Shown in pieces: positions 1 to 6,268 of a DNA stretch of 6,268 nucleotides. The DNA is taken from assembly GCA_043738425.1 (NCBI GenBank), contig JAYUGJ010000110.1, positions 1-6,268 on the forward strand. The letters are read 5' to 3'. This stretch comes from PBB1 sp043738425 (GTDB lineage Bacteria > Pseudomonadota > Gammaproteobacteria > Burkholderiales > Burkholderiaceae_C). The notes below the pieces were generated by a model. It worked only from the letters and a program-made list of their open reading frames with translations. It was not told the origin of the DNA and searched no databases. Position numbers and translations under genes: made by a program. Numbering within the stretch: position 1 is the stretch's first letter; each line of letters begins with the position of its first letter.

Positions 1-548
1 GGCATCACGGCACCGGTCGGATTGCCCGGCGAGCAAACATAGAGCAGTTGCGTGCGGGCCCAGGTGGCGTTGTCGATGGCGCTCCAGTTCGCGGCGAAAT
101 TGCCTGCCGGGTCGCTGTTGGCAAACGCCGTCTGCGCGCCGGCCAGCAGCGCCGCACCTTCATAAATTTGATAGAACGGATTCGGGCAGACCACCGTTGC
201 ACCAGGCCGGGTCGGGTCGATGACGGTTTGCGCCAGCGCAAACAGCGCCTCGCGCGAGCCATTTACCGGCAACACCTGCGTCGCCGCATCCAGGCTCACG
301 CCGTAGCGCCGCTGGACCCAGGCGGCGATGGCCTCGCGCAGCCGCGGCTCGCCGGCCGTGGCCGGGTAGCTCGACAAGCCGTGCAGATTGGCGACCAGGG
401 CCTCTTCAATGAGTGCCGGTGTGGCATGGCGCGGCTCGCCCAGCCCCAAGCTGATGGCGTGGTGGGCGGGCGAGGGCGCGACACCCGCCATCAGCGACCG
501 CAGGCGCTCGAACGGATACGGTTGCAGGCGCGCCAACAGCGGGTTCAT
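1..548 (-). CDS. dapC: Succinyldiaminopimelate transaminase, DapC type (N-terminal part, cut by window edge)
   Basis: PLP-dependent fold-type I aminotransferase expected to convert N-succinyl-2-amino-6-ketopimelate plus glutamate to N-succinyl-LL-diaminopimelate and 2-oxoglutarate, a cytoplasmic step toward lysine and peptidoglycan. The reading frame is read leftward from an ATG at 548 and stays open for 182 codons to the window edge. It begins MNPLLARLQPYPFERLRSL, the usual betaproteobacterial DapC opening. Class I/II aminotransferase landmarks follow: SLGLGEPRHATP (33-44), the SYPATAGEPRLREAI stretch (60-74), the cofactor phosphate loop NGSREALF (96-103), CPNPFYQIYEGA (121-132) with the PLP-stacking aromatic, and CSPGNPTG (172-179), whose Asn contacts the cofactor. 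The PLP-binding lysine lies in the missing half; the family is about 400 residues long. It follows the SET gene by 38 bases in the same direction, so it is probably cotranscribed. No clear Shine-Dalgarno is visible; a GTG two codons upstream (554) is an alternative start. A related alanine/aspartate-type aminotransferase cannot be fully excluded. Confidence 0.9.
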   Translation of the reverse strand, partial: MNPLLARLQPYPFERLRSLMAGVAPSPAHHAISLGLGEPRHATPALIEEALVANLHGLSSYPATAGEPRLREAIAAWVQRRYGVSLDAATQVLPVNGSREALFALAQTVIDPTRPGATVVCPNPFYQIYEGAALLAGAQTAFANSDPAGNFAANWSAIDNATWARTQLLYVCSPGNPTGAVM

Positions 549-586
549 GCGCACGATGATAGGCGAGCACAGCGCCGCCCAAGGGG

Positions 587-1015
587 CTACAGCCGCCCAC
601 TGCAGCCCGGCTGCCCGCACCGGCAAGGGAGCTTGCCCGCGTGGTGGGTTTCGCCGTAATCGACGGTGATTTCTTCGCCGTCGGCGATCGCGCGCAGGGC
701 GTAGAACTCGACCCGCCCCTGGCGGATGCACAGCCGCGCATTGGGCCGGCAACTGTGGTTGGTGTAGCGCATCGGGTCGCTCGACTTCGAGAAATCGATC
801 GCCCGCCTTGCCGACACCTCGACGATCATGATCCGCTCATGCCGCGTGGCGCGAATGCGTGCATCGGCCACGCCGATCGACTCGCCGCGGATCTCGCCGA
901 TCTTCAGGCGCGGCGGGATCGCTTCGGCGGCGAAGGCGCCGTTGCCGTCGATGCAGCTCGGCGCCACGCTGACGGCGAACTTCTGGTACGCCGGCCGCGC
1001 TGCGGTCTCAGGCAT
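587..1015 (-). CDS. SET domain-containing protein, predicted protein-lysine N-methyltransferase
   Basis: A 142-residue single-domain SET protein that should transfer methyl groups from S-adenosylmethionine to a lysine side chain; the substrate is unknown. Visible motifs in order: GNGAFA (24-29), the SAM-binding GxG region; RYTNHSCRPNA (83-93), matching the SET NHSCxPN signature; GEEITVDYG (113-121), containing the conserved catalytic Tyr120; and a post-SET CRCGQPGC (131-138), an exact CxCx4C that together with Cys89 should hold one zinc. No pre-SET domain, signal peptide or membrane segment is present, so it is expected to be cytoplasmic. The chosen ATG at 1015 overlaps the last 8 bases of queF (ATGCCTGA), which suggests translational coupling. 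An upstream in-frame ATG at 1111 would add 32 residues lying wholly inside queF and unlike any SET sequence, so it is rejected. The family call is firm; the function is inference. Similar short SET proteins are annotated in Comamonadaceae. Confidence 0.88.
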   Translation of the reverse strand: MPETAARPAYQKFAVSVAPSCIDGNGAFAAEAIPPRLKIGEIRGESIGVADARIRATRHERIMIVEVSARRAIDFSKSSDPMRYTNHSCRPNARLCIRQGRVEFYALRAIADGEEITVDYGETHHAGKLPCRCGQPGCSGRL

Positions 1016-1457
1016 CGCTGCCGCTGCCTGGCAGTTCGACCCGCGGCGCCGGTTTCCAGCCTCTCTTGCAGTACTCGGCGACCACGTCGGTAGTGATTCC
1101 GCCGCGCACATTCCAGACGGCGCCGATGCGCGCGAAGCGGGGCTGGGTGGCCTTGACGATGTCGTCGAGGATCGTGTTGGTGACCTTCTCGTGGAACGCG
1201 CCTTCGTTGCGGTAGCTCCAGAAGTACATCTTCAGGCTCTTCAACTCGAGGCACAGGCGGTCGCAAACCATCTCGATCCGGAAGCGGGCGAAGTCGGGCT
1301 GGCCGGTCAGCGGGCACAGGCAGGTGAACTCGTCGATCGCGAAGCGGATCGTGTAGTCGCGCTTGGACGCGGGGTTGGGGAACACCTGCAGTTCCTTGCT
1401 CGGCGCACTGGGTGGCGTGCCCGGGGCCGGGCGTTGTCTGAGACTGCTATTGGGCAT
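1008..1457 (-). CDS. queF: NADPH-dependent 7-cyano-7-deazaguanine (preQ0) reductase, type I QueF
   Basis: Reduces the nitrile of preQ0 to the aminomethyl group of preQ1 with two NADPH, a cytoplasmic step in queuosine synthesis for the tRNA wobble base. The 149-residue product has the unimodular T-fold length typical of type I (YkvM-like) QueF, not the roughly 280-residue type II form. Motifs: EFTCLCPLTGQPDFA (43-57) with the predicted thioimide-forming Cys48 and proton-donor Asp55, spaced as in the Bacillus subtilis enzyme; the QueF signature ELKSLKMYFWSYRN (71-84), linked to NADPH binding; and FHE (88-90), whose Glu90 fits the substrate-binding glutamate. The first 20 residues are Pro/Ser-rich and not conserved in the fold. 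Start choice is uncertain: the ATG at 1457 gives the usual length, while an in-frame ATG at 1496 would add 13 residues; neither has a strong Shine-Dalgarno. The stop overlaps the start of the downstream SET gene by 8 bases. Confidence 0.95.
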   Translation of the reverse strand: MPNSSLRQRPAPGTPPSAPSKELQVFPNPASKRDYTIRFAIDEFTCLCPLTGQPDFARFRIEMVCDRLCLELKSLKMYFWSYRNEGAFHEKVTNTILDDIVKATQPRFARIGAVWNVRGGITTDVVAEYCKRGWKPAPRVELPGSGSDA

Positions 1458-1598
1458 CGGGTGCGACTCAATTTCGAGGGGCTGCGATGGTATCATCCGG
1501 GCACTTCGCAGCACCCCAATGCAGCGATTTTTCCTTTTAAAATCAATCACTTGGCAACGGCGACGGCTCTCGTCACTGTGGCCCTTTGCGGCCCGCCC
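1458..1598. promoter_or_regulatory. Divergent queF/smc intergenic region with AT-rich promoter-like patch
   Basis: These 141 bases separate the divergently read queF and smc, so the promoters of both units should lie here. The patch at about 1526-1549 is markedly AT-rich against the GC-rich surroundings. It contains the perfect 8-base palindrome TTTTAAAA (1535-1542), nested in a GATTTT/AAAATC inverted repeat (1526-1531 and 1539-1544). For smc, TTGGCA at 1551-1556 resembles a -35 box, but the hexamer 17 bases further on (CACTGT, 1574-1579) is a poor -10; TAAAAT at 1538-1543 is a good -10 without a matching -35. No convincing sigma-70 pair is seen for queF. The role is inferred from position and composition; exact promoters are not assigned. 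Confidence 0.45.
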
Positions 1599-4500
1599 AT
1601 GCGCCTGAATTCGATCAAACTCTCGGGCTTCAAGTCCTTCGCCGACCCCACCACCTTCCAGCTCCCGGGCCAGCTCGTCGGCGTGGTCGGACCCAACGGT
1701 TGCGGCAAGTCCAACATCATGGATGCGGTGCGCTGGGTCCTCGGTGAAAGCAAGGCCAGCGAGCTGCGCGGCGAGTCGATGCAAGACGTCATCTTCAACG
1801 GCTCGGGCCAGCGCAAGCCGGCCAGCCGGGCCAGTGTCGAGCTGGTCTTCGACAACTCCGACGCGCGGGCCGGCGGGCAGTGGAACCAGTTCGGGGAGAT
1901 TGCCGTCAAGCGTGTGCTGACGCGCGATGGATCTTCCAGCTACTACATCAACAACCAGCCGGTGCGGCGCCGCGATGTGCAGGATGTCTTCCTCGGCACC
2001 GGCCTGGGTCCGCGGGCCTACGCCATCATCGGCCAGGGCACCATCAGCCGCATCATCGAAAGCAAGCCCGAAGAGCTGCGCATGTTTTTGGAAGAAGCAG
2101 CCGGCGTGTCGAAGTACAAAGAACGCCGCCGCGAAACTGAAAACCGGCTGCGTGACACGCGCGACAACCTGGTGCGGGTCGACGACATCTTGCGCGAGCT
2201 GACTGGCAACCTCGACAAGCTGGAAAAGCAGGCCGAAGTCGCCAGCCGATACCGCGGGCTGCAAGACGACGGCACCTTGAAGCTGCACCAGCTGTGGTTC
2301 TTGCGGCACCGCGATGCGGCGGGCGAGCAGCAGCGGGTCGAAAAAGAAGTCTGCGCAGCGGTGAACCAACTCGAAGCCCGCACGGCCGAATTGCGCCAGG
2401 GCGAAGCCGAGCTCGACACCATTCGTCAGGCGCACTACGCGGCCAGCGATGAATTGCACACATCGCAGGGGCGGTTGGCCGAAGCCTCGCTCGAAGTCAG
2501 CCGGCTCGAAGAACGCATTCGTTATGTGGTCGAAGGCCGCCAGCGCGCCGAGATGCGGCTGGCCGAGTTGCTGGTGCAAACCGCGCAGTGGAGCGACCGG
2601 CGCGCGCAGGCCGAAACCGAACACCTGCAACTGGCCGCCGACATGGCCCACGCCGACGACCGCAGCGAGGTGCTCGCGGCGCAGTCGCACGACCGGGCGC
2701 AAACGCTGCCGAATTCGGAAGACGCGGTGCGCGCCGCGCAGGCTGCGGCCAACACCCAACGCACGCTGGTGGCGGCGGTGCAGCAGCAAATTCAGGTGCT
2801 GGCCAACGACAGCCGCAATATCGAAGAGCAATCGCGGCAACTGACCGCGCGGCACGACAAACTCGCCGCCGAAAAACGCCAACTCACTTCGATAGATGCC
2901 GAGCGCCTGGCGCAGTTGCAGCAGCAGTTCGCCGATGCCGACGCATCGCGCGTGGTGGCCGACGCGCGGCTGGCCGACCTCGGCGATCAGGTGCCGTTGC
3001 TCGACGAGGCACGGCGCGCGCAGCAAGCCGCGCTGAACGCCGAGTCCGCGAAACAAACCGACACCGGCGCGCGGCTCGACGCGCTGCGCGCGCTGCAAGA
3101 CAAGGTGCAAACCGAAGGCCAGCTGCGGCCGTGGTTGGCCCGGCACGGGCTCGACAGCCTGGCCGGTTTGTGGACGCGCGTGCACATCGAGCCTGGCTGG
3201 GAAACCGCGCTGGAAGCCGCTTTGCGCGAACGCATCAACGCACTGGAAGTGGGGCGGCTCGAGGTGGTGCGGGCATTCGCCAGCGATGCGCCGCCGGCCA
3301 AACTGGTGTTCTACACGCCGCCCGCAGCGCCTGCGCCGCAGTCGAGTTCGGGGCTGCCGCGCCTGAGCGATTTGTTGCGCGTGGGTGACGTGGGCCTGCA
3401 AGCGTTGCTCGCCGATTGGCTCGCCGGCGTCTACACCGCAGCCCACCTAGACGACGCGCTGGCCACGCGCGCGCAGTTGCAACCCGGTGAGGTGGTGATG
3501 ACGCGCGCGGGCCATGCCGTCAGCGCCCATGCGGTGTCTTTTTATGCGCCCGACTCCGAGCAGGCCGGCTTGCTGGCCCGGGCACAAGAAATCGACAACC
3601 TCGACAAGCAATGGCGCGCGCAGACCTTGATTGCCGACGACTCGCGCAGCGGCTTGATCCGCGCCGAGGCGCTGTACACCGGTGCGGCGTTGTCGCTGGC
3701 CAGCGCGCGGCGCGATGCCACCGAGGCGCAAAGCCGCGCGCACCAGCTGCAAGTCGAGCTGTTGGGCCTGACGCAGCAAGCCGAGCAAACGCAGTCGCGT
3801 GGCTCGCAGCTGGCCGATGAACTGGCCGAGATCGATGCGCAAATCGAGGAGTTGAGCGAACGCCGTGCGACTGGCGAAGCGCGTTTTGAGCACCTTGACG
3901 TCGAGCTCGGTACAACGCAAGAACGCCACGCCGAGCTCGACGAAGCCGTGATGCAAGCCGACCGCACGCTGGCTGCCGCGCGCGAACAATTGCGCACGCT
4001 GGAACGCCAGGCGCAAGAGTCGCAATTTGCCGCACGCACGCTGACTGCGCGCCGCGGCGAGTTGCAGCGCGCGATCGACACCGCGCTGCAACAGGTGGCC
4101 ACCAACGCGCTGGTCGAAGCCCAGTTGGGCGAGGAGCTGTTGCGTTTTTCGGATGCCTCGGCCGACGCCGGCTTGCAAGACGCGCTGGCCACCAAGTGCG
4201 ACCGCGAAGCCGCACTGGCCGCCCAGCGCAGCGAGTACGACGACCTCACGCTGCGCATGAAGCGCGCCGACGAGCAGCGCTTAGCCCACGAGCAAAGCCT
4301 GCAACCGCAGCGCGACCGCATCACCAAACTGCAGCTGGAAGAACAAGCCGCGCAACTCGGTGGCGCGCAGTACCTCGAGCAGTTGGTCGCCGCGGCGGTC
4401 GACTTCGAGGTGTTGTCGCAAGGCATAGAAAGCAACGGCGTGCGGCTGCAGGGTTTGCAGGCCGAAATCGACCGCATCAACCGCGAGATGGCCGCACTCG

Positions 4501-5126
4501 GCGCGGTGAATTTGGCCGCGCTCGACGAGCTCACCACCTCGCGCGAGCGCAAGGGTTTTCTCGATGCGCAAAACGCTGATTTGCTCGACGCGATCGGCAC
4601 GCTCGAAGGTGCGATCCACAAAATCGACCTCGAAACCCGCGACCTGCTCGGCAGCACCTTCGAGCAGGTCAACACCCATTTCGGCCGCATGTTCCCGACG
4701 CTGTTCGGCGGCGGCCAGGCCAAGCTGGTGATGACCGGCGATGAAATTCTGGACGCCGGCGTGCAGGTGATGGCGCAGCCGCCGGGCAAAAAGAACAGCA
4801 CCATCCATTTGCTGTCGGGTGGCGAAAAAGCGCTTACCGCGATTGCGCTGGTGTTCGCGATTTTTCAGCTGAATCCGGCACCGTTTTGTTTGCTCGACGA
4901 AGTCGACGCGCCGCTCGACGATGCGAACACCGAGCGCTACGCGAAGCTGGTCAAGGAGATGGCCCAAAGCACGCAGTTCTTGTTCATCAGCCACAACAAA
5001 ATCGCGATGGAAATGGCGGTGCAGTTGATCGGCGTGACGATGCAAGAACAAGGCGTGTCGCGCATCGTGGCGGTTGATATGGCCGAGGCGGTGGGCCTGG
5101 CTGAGTTGGCCCGACAGGCCGCATGA
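1599..5126 (+). CDS. smc: Chromosome segregation protein SMC
   Basis: Complete 1175-residue SMC ATPase, the usual length for Burkholderiales. SMC dimers work with ScpA and ScpB on the nucleoid to fold and separate sister chromosomes. The N-terminal head opens MRLNSIKLSGFKSFADPT and carries Walker A GPNGCGKS (31-38), the ELRG segment with the DNA-sensing arginine (about 57) and the Q-loop region YAIIGQG (141-147). Coiled coil runs roughly 170-505. The hinge spans about 508-655 (GLWTRVHIEPGWETALEAAL in its first half, QPGEVVMTRAGHAVS in its second), and a return coiled coil runs about 658-1010. The C-terminal head has the ABC signature LSGGEK (1072-1077), Walker B CLLDE with catalytic Glu1101, D-loop DAPLDD, and the switch His in FISHNK. 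All ATPase residues look intact. The ATG at 1599 is chosen because the conserved family start is MRLNSIKLSGFKSF; the frame stays open far upstream without homology. No Shine-Dalgarno is visible. zipA follows after 46 bases. Confidence 0.97.
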   Translation: MRLNSIKLSGFKSFADPTTFQLPGQLVGVVGPNGCGKSNIMDAVRWVLGESKASELRGESMQDVIFNGSGQRKPASRASVELVFDNSDARAGGQWNQFGEIAVKRVLTRDGSSSYYINNQPVRRRDVQDVFLGTGLGPRAYAIIGQGTISRIIESKPEELRMFLEEAAGVSKYKERRRETENRLRDTRDNLVRVDDILRELTGNLDKLEKQAEVASRYRGLQDDGTLKLHQLWFLRHRDAAGEQQRVEKEVCAAVNQLEARTAELRQGEAELDTIRQAHYAASDELHTSQGRLAEASLEVSRLEERIRYVVEGRQRAEMRLAELLVQTAQWSDRRAQAETEHLQLAADMAHADDRSEVLAAQSHDRAQTLPNSEDAVRAAQAAANTQRTLVAAVQQQIQVLANDSRNIEEQSRQLTARHDKLAAEKRQLTSIDAERLAQLQQQFADADASRVVADARLADLGDQVPLLDEARRAQQAALNAESAKQTDTGARLDALRALQDKVQTEGQLRPWLARHGLDSLAGLWTRVHIEPGWETALEAALRERINALEVGRLEVVRAFASDAPPAKLVFYTPPAAPAPQSSSGLPRLSDLLRVGDVGLQALLADWLAGVYTAAHLDDALATRAQLQPGEVVMTRAGHAVSAHAVSFYAPDSEQAGLLARAQEIDNLDKQWRAQTLIADDSRSGLIRAEALYTGAALSLASARRDATEAQSRAHQLQVELLGLTQQAEQTQSRGSQLADELAEIDAQIEELSERRATGEARFEHLDVELGTTQERHAELDEAVMQADRTLAAAREQLRTLERQAQESQFAARTLTARRGELQRAIDTALQQVATNALVEAQLGEELLRFSDASADAGLQDALATKCDREAALAAQRSEYDDLTLRMKRADEQRLAHEQSLQPQRDRITKLQLEEQAAQLGGAQYLEQLVAAAVDFEVLSQGIESNGVRLQGLQAEIDRINREMAALGAVNLAALDELTTSRERKGFLDAQNADLLDAIGTLEGAIHKIDLETRDLLGSTFEQVNTHFGRMFPTLFGGGQAKLVMTGDEILDAGVQVMAQPPGKKNSTIHLLSGGEKALTAIALVFAIFQLNPAPFCLLDEVDAPLDDANTERYAKLVKEMAQSTQFLFISHNKIAMEMAVQLIGVTMQEQGVSRIVAVDMAEAVGLAELARQAA

Positions 5127-5160
5127 CCAGCGCGCCAACCGCTGTGCTGAATCGAACCCC

Positions 5161-5165
5161 AAAGG
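5161..5165 (+). promoter_or_regulatory. Ribosome binding site of zipA
   Basis: AAAGG lies 7 bases before the ATG at 5173, a suitable Shine-Dalgarno spacing. It supports that ATG as the start of zipA. It is the clearest ribosome binding site in the window. Confidence 0.55.
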
Positions 5166-5172
5166 CAAGCCG

Positions 5173-6268
5173 ATGAGCAACAACTTGATGGTGGCGCTGG
5201 GCGCATTGGGTGGCGTGGTGTTGGTCGGGCTGGCAGCGCACGGCGCATGGCAGGCGCGCAAGGCCGGTCCAAAAAAAGCGGCACCGGCAGCTGCGCGTGT
5301 GGAGTCACGCAATGCGTCTGGAACCGCTGACCACGCCGATCACGTTCGCCCCGCGCACCGCGAGCCCGGGGAAAAACGCGAACCACGTGAGCCGGTGCTC
5401 GGCGTGTCCGGTGACCCCAGCCAAACCGACACCGTGCCGGGCGTGCTGCAGTACGCCGACGATGAGTCCGATGGCCGGGTGGCACCGCATCTGGGTGATG
5501 CACACGCGCCGGCCGAATCAACCGATGCGGCCGCATCGGTAGCCGACGGCGAGTCGCCACCACATCCTGCGCTGCCCGACGCCACACCGCCTGCGGGTGC
5601 GGTCGCCGGGCGTGTGCTGCCACGCCGTGCGGTGCCACGGGTCGACGCGCTGATCGATGTGATCGTGCCGATGACGCTGGAGTCGCCGGTCACCGGCGAT
5701 GCGGTGTTGTCACACCTGCCAGGCAGCCGCCGCGCCGGCAGCAAGCCGTTTTTCATCGAGGGCTTGAACACCGACGACGGGCTGTGGGAACCCCCGCTGG
5801 CCGGGCAACGCTACGGCGAACTGCAAGCCGGGCTGCAGCTGGCCAACCGCACCGGCGCGTTGACTGAAATCGAGTACTCCGAGTTCGTCTACAAGCTGCA
5901 AAGCTTTGCCGACGCAATAGGTGCGATGGCGGACTTTCCCGACATGTTGGAAGTGGCCGCGCGCGCCCGCGAGCTCGACGCGTTCGCCGGTGACCACGAT
6001 GCGCAAATGGCGGTGCTGCTGCGGGCGCGCGGCGCGGCCTGGAGCATCGGCTACGTGCTGCAAGAAGCCTCGCGCCACGGTTTCGTCGCCGGTGTGTTGC
6101 CGGGGCGATTGGTGATGGTTGCTGCCGAAGACAGCGCGCCGCCGGTGCTGACGTTGACCTTCGATTCACAGGCTGCGCTGTCGGATGACCCGAACCACAC
6201 CGCGTTGCGCGAATTGACGCTGGGCTTCGATGTGGCGCAAATCGATGCCGGCGTGCAGCCGTTTGGTG
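5173..6268 (+). CDS. zipA: Cell division protein ZipA (C-terminus cut by window edge)
   Basis: Membrane-anchored division protein expected to tether FtsZ protofilaments to the inner membrane early in Z-ring assembly. The frame is open for 365 codons to the window edge. Residues 1-30 fit the ZipA N-out anchor: a very short periplasmic MSNN, a hydrophobic helix at about 5-26 rich in Val, Leu, Gly and Ala, then a basic QARKAGPKKA stretch on the cytoplasmic side. Residues about 35-150 form a low-complexity, Ala/Pro- and charge-rich linker, as expected for ZipA. From about 155 the FtsZ-binding C-terminal domain begins (VDALIDVIVP), with betaproteobacterial-type segments FIEGLN (194-199), WEPPLAGQRYGELQAG (205-220), LQLANRTGALTEIEYSEFV (221-239) and LRELTLGFDV (345-354). 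The start is supported by AAAGG 7 bases upstream. No terminator is seen in the 46-base gap after smc, so smc and zipA are probably cotranscribed. ligA is the usual next gene in this group but lies outside the window. Confidence 0.9.
   Translation, partial: MSNNLMVALGALGGVVLVGLAAHGAWQARKAGPKKAAPAAARVESRNASGTADHADHVRPAHREPGEKREPREPVLGVSGDPSQTDTVPGVLQYADDESDGRVAPHLGDAHAPAESTDAAASVADGESPPHPALPDATPPAGAVAGRVLPRRAVPRVDALIDVIVPMTLESPVTGDAVLSHLPGSRRAGSKPFFIEGLNTDDGLWEPPLAGQRYGELQAGLQLANRTGALTEIEYSEFVYKLQSFADAIGAMADFPDMLEVAARARELDAFAGDHDAQMAVLLRARGAAWSIGYVLQEASRHGFVAGVLPGRLVMVAAEDSAPPVLTLTFDSQAALSDDPNHTALRELTLGFDVAQIDAGVQPFG

Noticed and set aside
549..586. Possible terminator or hairpin between the SET gene and dapC
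   Set aside because: Only short GC complementarities are visible, with no T-run on the minus strand; the gap looks like a plain intra-operon spacer.
48..659. Plus-strand open frame of 203 codons at the left end
   Set aside because: It is antisense to the well-supported dapC and the SET gene end, Arg/Gln-rich, and without recognisable motifs.
1458..1560. Possible preQ1 riboswitch in the queF leader
   Set aside because: queF genes in other bacteria can be preceded by preQ1 riboswitches, but I find no matching C-rich loop and A-rich tail pseudoknot pattern on the minus strand here.
828..1598. Upstream extension of the smc frame by 257 codons without a stop
   Set aside because: It lies antisense to the SET and queF genes, resembles no protein family, and the canonical SMC N-terminus begins exactly at the ATG at 1599.
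1008..3446. Very long open frame on the minus strand (812 codons) running antisense to smc into queF
   Set aside because: Only its C-terminal 149 codons match a protein family (QueF). The rest is antisense to an intact smc, is compositionally odd (rich in Arg, Gln, Val and His) and is explained by G/C-biased codons suppressing stops.
3542..4804. Minus-strand open frame of 420 codons within smc
   Set aside because: Ser/Arg/Ala/Cys-rich shadow of the SMC coiled-coil coding sequence, with no domain or ribosome site.

Overview
The window is ordinary chromosomal DNA from a high-GC betaproteobacterium, most likely a member of Burkholderiales close to Comamonadaceae. The support is the gene set and order (dapC, a SET-domain gene and queF facing left; smc and zipA facing right), the strong G/C bias at third codon positions, the type I (short) QueF, and ZipA and SMC sequences of the betaproteobacterial type. 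The taxonomic placement is inferred from remembered family sequences, not from a search.

Layout: positions 1-548 (minus) hold the N-terminal 182 codons of a DapC-type succinyldiaminopimelate transaminase (lysine and peptidoglycan precursor synthesis), cut by the window edge. Positions 587-1015 (minus) hold a 142-residue stand-alone SET-domain protein with a post-SET zinc motif. Positions 1008-1457 (minus) hold queF, the last step of preQ0-to-preQ1 synthesis for queuosine tRNA modification; its end overlaps the SET gene by 8 bases. A 141-base divergent intergenic region (1458-1598) contains the only clear AT-rich patch. Positions 1599-5126 (plus) hold a complete smc, the chromosome-condensation ATPase. 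After a 46-base gap, zipA starts at 5173 and runs off the right edge; it encodes a membrane-anchored FtsZ-binding division protein.

The leftward genes probably form one transcription unit (queF, SET, dapC) and the rightward genes another (smc, zipA, likely with ligA beyond the window, as is common in this group). The rightward unit joins chromosome segregation with Z-ring assembly. The leftward unit mixes tRNA modification, a predicted protein-lysine methyltransferase of unknown target, and diaminopimelate synthesis, with no obvious biochemical link.

I see no mobile element, CRISPR array, RNA gene, phage or defence genes, or convincing new multi-gene system. The item most worth a second look is the SET-domain gene, because its substrate cannot be inferred and it is translationally nested with queF.
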